From Actinobacteria bacterium UBA5182 (GTDB lineage Bacteria; Actinomycetota; UBA4738): 5,283 bases of DNA. Below, one piece after another: positions 4,471-5,283 of the stretch (positions are counted from its first letter, which is position 1; every line of letters begins with the position of its first letter). A program made the position numbers and the translations under genes. Below the pieces are notes generated by a model that was given only the letters and a program-made list of their open reading frames with translations, did no database searches and was not told the DNA's origin. The stretch covers positions 1,750 through 7,032 of the forward strand of contig DHWM01000169.1 in NCBI GenBank assembly GCA_002413185.1, read 5' to 3'.

Positions 4471-5283
4471 CTAGAACCGAGGGTCTTCGGTGTATTCGCC
4501 GAAGGGCTCGCGGAGGGCGTCGACGATCTCGCCCTCGGTGCAGTACGTCCTGGCGCACTCGACGAGCAGCGGGATGAGGTTCTCCTCCGTCGCCGCGGCG
4601 CCCTTCAGCGAATCCAAGGCCTTGTCCGCCCTCGACTGCTCTCGGCCCGACCGCATCTTTCGAACGGTAGCCACCTGCCGCTCCTCGGTCTCTGGGGGAA
4701 TGACCAGGATGTCCAGGGGGCGTTCGTCAGGGTTGACGAACTCGTTGACCCCGACCTTGACCAGCCTCCCCTTCTCGTACAGGTCCTGTTCGCGGAACGC
4801 GGCGTCGGCGATCTCGCCCTGGAAGTAGCCGCGCTCGATCCCGACCAGCATGCCTTCGAGCATCGACCCCCGGCCCATCTCCCGGATCTTGTCGAAATAC
4901 TCCTCCGCCGCTTCCTCCATCCGGTTGGTTAACGCCTCCACGAAGTAGGAACCGCCCAGCGGGTCGATCACGTTGGCCGCGCCGGTCTCGTACGCGATCA
5001 CCTGCTGGGTTCGAAGCGCGATCTCCGCCGCCTTCTCCGTAGGGAGCGCCAGCACCTCGTCCAGGGCGTTGGTGTGCAGGGACTGGGTTCCGCCGAGCAC
5101 CGCAGCCAGCGCCTCGACGGCGGTTCGCACGATGTTGTTCTCGGGCTGCTGTGCCGTCAGCGAGCATCCGGCCGTCTGGGTGTGGAACCGCAGTCGAAGC
5201 GACTGCTCGTCCTTCGCTCCGTACGTGTCACGGAGCCACCTTGCCCAGATCCTGCGAGCGGCCCGGTACTTGGCGATCTCCTC
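4471..5283 (-). CDS. Methylmalonyl-CoA mutase-type acyl-CoA mutase, large (catalytic) subunit, C-terminal half, cut by window edge
   Basis: The frame is open from the right edge to TAG at 4471-4473, giving 270 visible residues of a protein usually around 520-560 long. It is the second half of the substrate-binding TIM barrel. RFHTQTAGCSLTAQQPENN (fragment 32-50) includes H34, which aligns with the active-site histidine (His244 in the Propionibacterium enzyme). GGTQSLHTNALDEVLALPT (64-82), DPLGGSYFVEALTN and VGVNEFVN are further family hallmarks. The enzyme rearranges methylmalonyl-CoA and succinyl-CoA using adenosylcobalamin, in propionate and branched-chain catabolism or carbon assimilation. 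The protein ends FGEYTEDPRF with no B12-binding domain, as in split mutases whose cobalamin domain is a separate small subunit. The residues that distinguish methylmalonyl-CoA from isobutyryl-, hydroxyisobutyryl- or ethylmalonyl-CoA mutases are mostly outside the window, so exact substrate is not certain. An internal ATG at 5130 is not the start, since conserved sequence continues upstream. Confidence 0.93.
   Translation of the reverse strand, partial: EEIAKYRAARRIWARWLRDTYGAKDEQSLRLRFHTQTAGCSLTAQQPENNIVRTAVEALAAVLGGTQSLHTNALDEVLALPTEKAAEIALRTQQVIAYETGAANVIDPLGGSYFVEALTNRMEEAAEEYFDKIREMGRGSMLEGMLVGIERGYFQGEIADAAFREQDLYEKGRLVKVGVNEFVNPDERPLDILVIPPETEERQVATVRKMRSGREQSRADKALDSLKGAAATEENLIPLLVECARTYCTEGEIVDALREPFGEYTEDPRF

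Noticed and set aside
4452..4471. GGCGG/CCGCC stem at the end of the mutase gene as a terminator
   Set aside because: Five base pairs, 10-nt loop, touches the stop codon, and no T-run follows on the minus strand.
4408..4932. Plus-strand open frame opposite the mutase gene
   Set aside because: It is the antisense shadow of a strongly conserved mutase sequence.

Overview
The window is about 5.3 kb of very GC-rich DNA. Codons end strongly in G or C, genes overlap by ATGA junctions, and several genes appear to start without a leader or Shine-Dalgarno site. Together with the gene content this suggests a high-GC Actinomycetota-like bacterium, possibly a little-studied or uncultured lineage. This is an inference; no rRNA or other taxonomic marker is present. 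I saw no mobile element, CRISPR array, tRNA or rRNA.

The left part (1-1740, plus strand) looks like a metal-homeostasis block. It holds the C-terminal end of a YraQ/ArsP-type membrane permease, cut by the window edge. Next come a complete Fur-family metalloregulator with two CxxC zinc motifs and a NiCoT-type nickel/cobalt transporter with a histidine-rich loop. The regulator and transporter overlap by ATGA and should be translationally coupled. A 41-bp gap before the regulator carries an extended -10 box (TGC-TATAAT) placed so that transcription should begin at the A of its ATG. A GCAA-N4-TTGC dyad touches that box and is a candidate operator.

The middle part (1784-3750, plus strand) has a polytopic GT-C/GT87-like putative glycosyltransferase, overlapping by ATGA with a class I SAM-dependent methyltransferase. 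Both starts have a TANNNT box exactly 6 nt upstream and no Shine-Dalgarno sequence, the same geometry as the Fur gene.

The right part (3855-5283, minus strand) converges on the plus-strand genes. It holds a small stand-alone PAS-domain protein with a strong AGGAGG ribosome site. Upstream of it is the C-terminal half of a methylmalonyl-CoA mutase-type large (catalytic) subunit, which runs off the right edge. The mutase ends without a cobalamin-binding domain, so that domain should be a separate subunit.

No clearly new multi-gene system is visible. The most interesting points are the repeated leaderless-start geometry, the compact Fur/transporter unit with a candidate self-operator, and the unresolved transport direction of the His-rich NiCoT protein. 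A possible cobalt link to the B12-dependent mutase is speculative.
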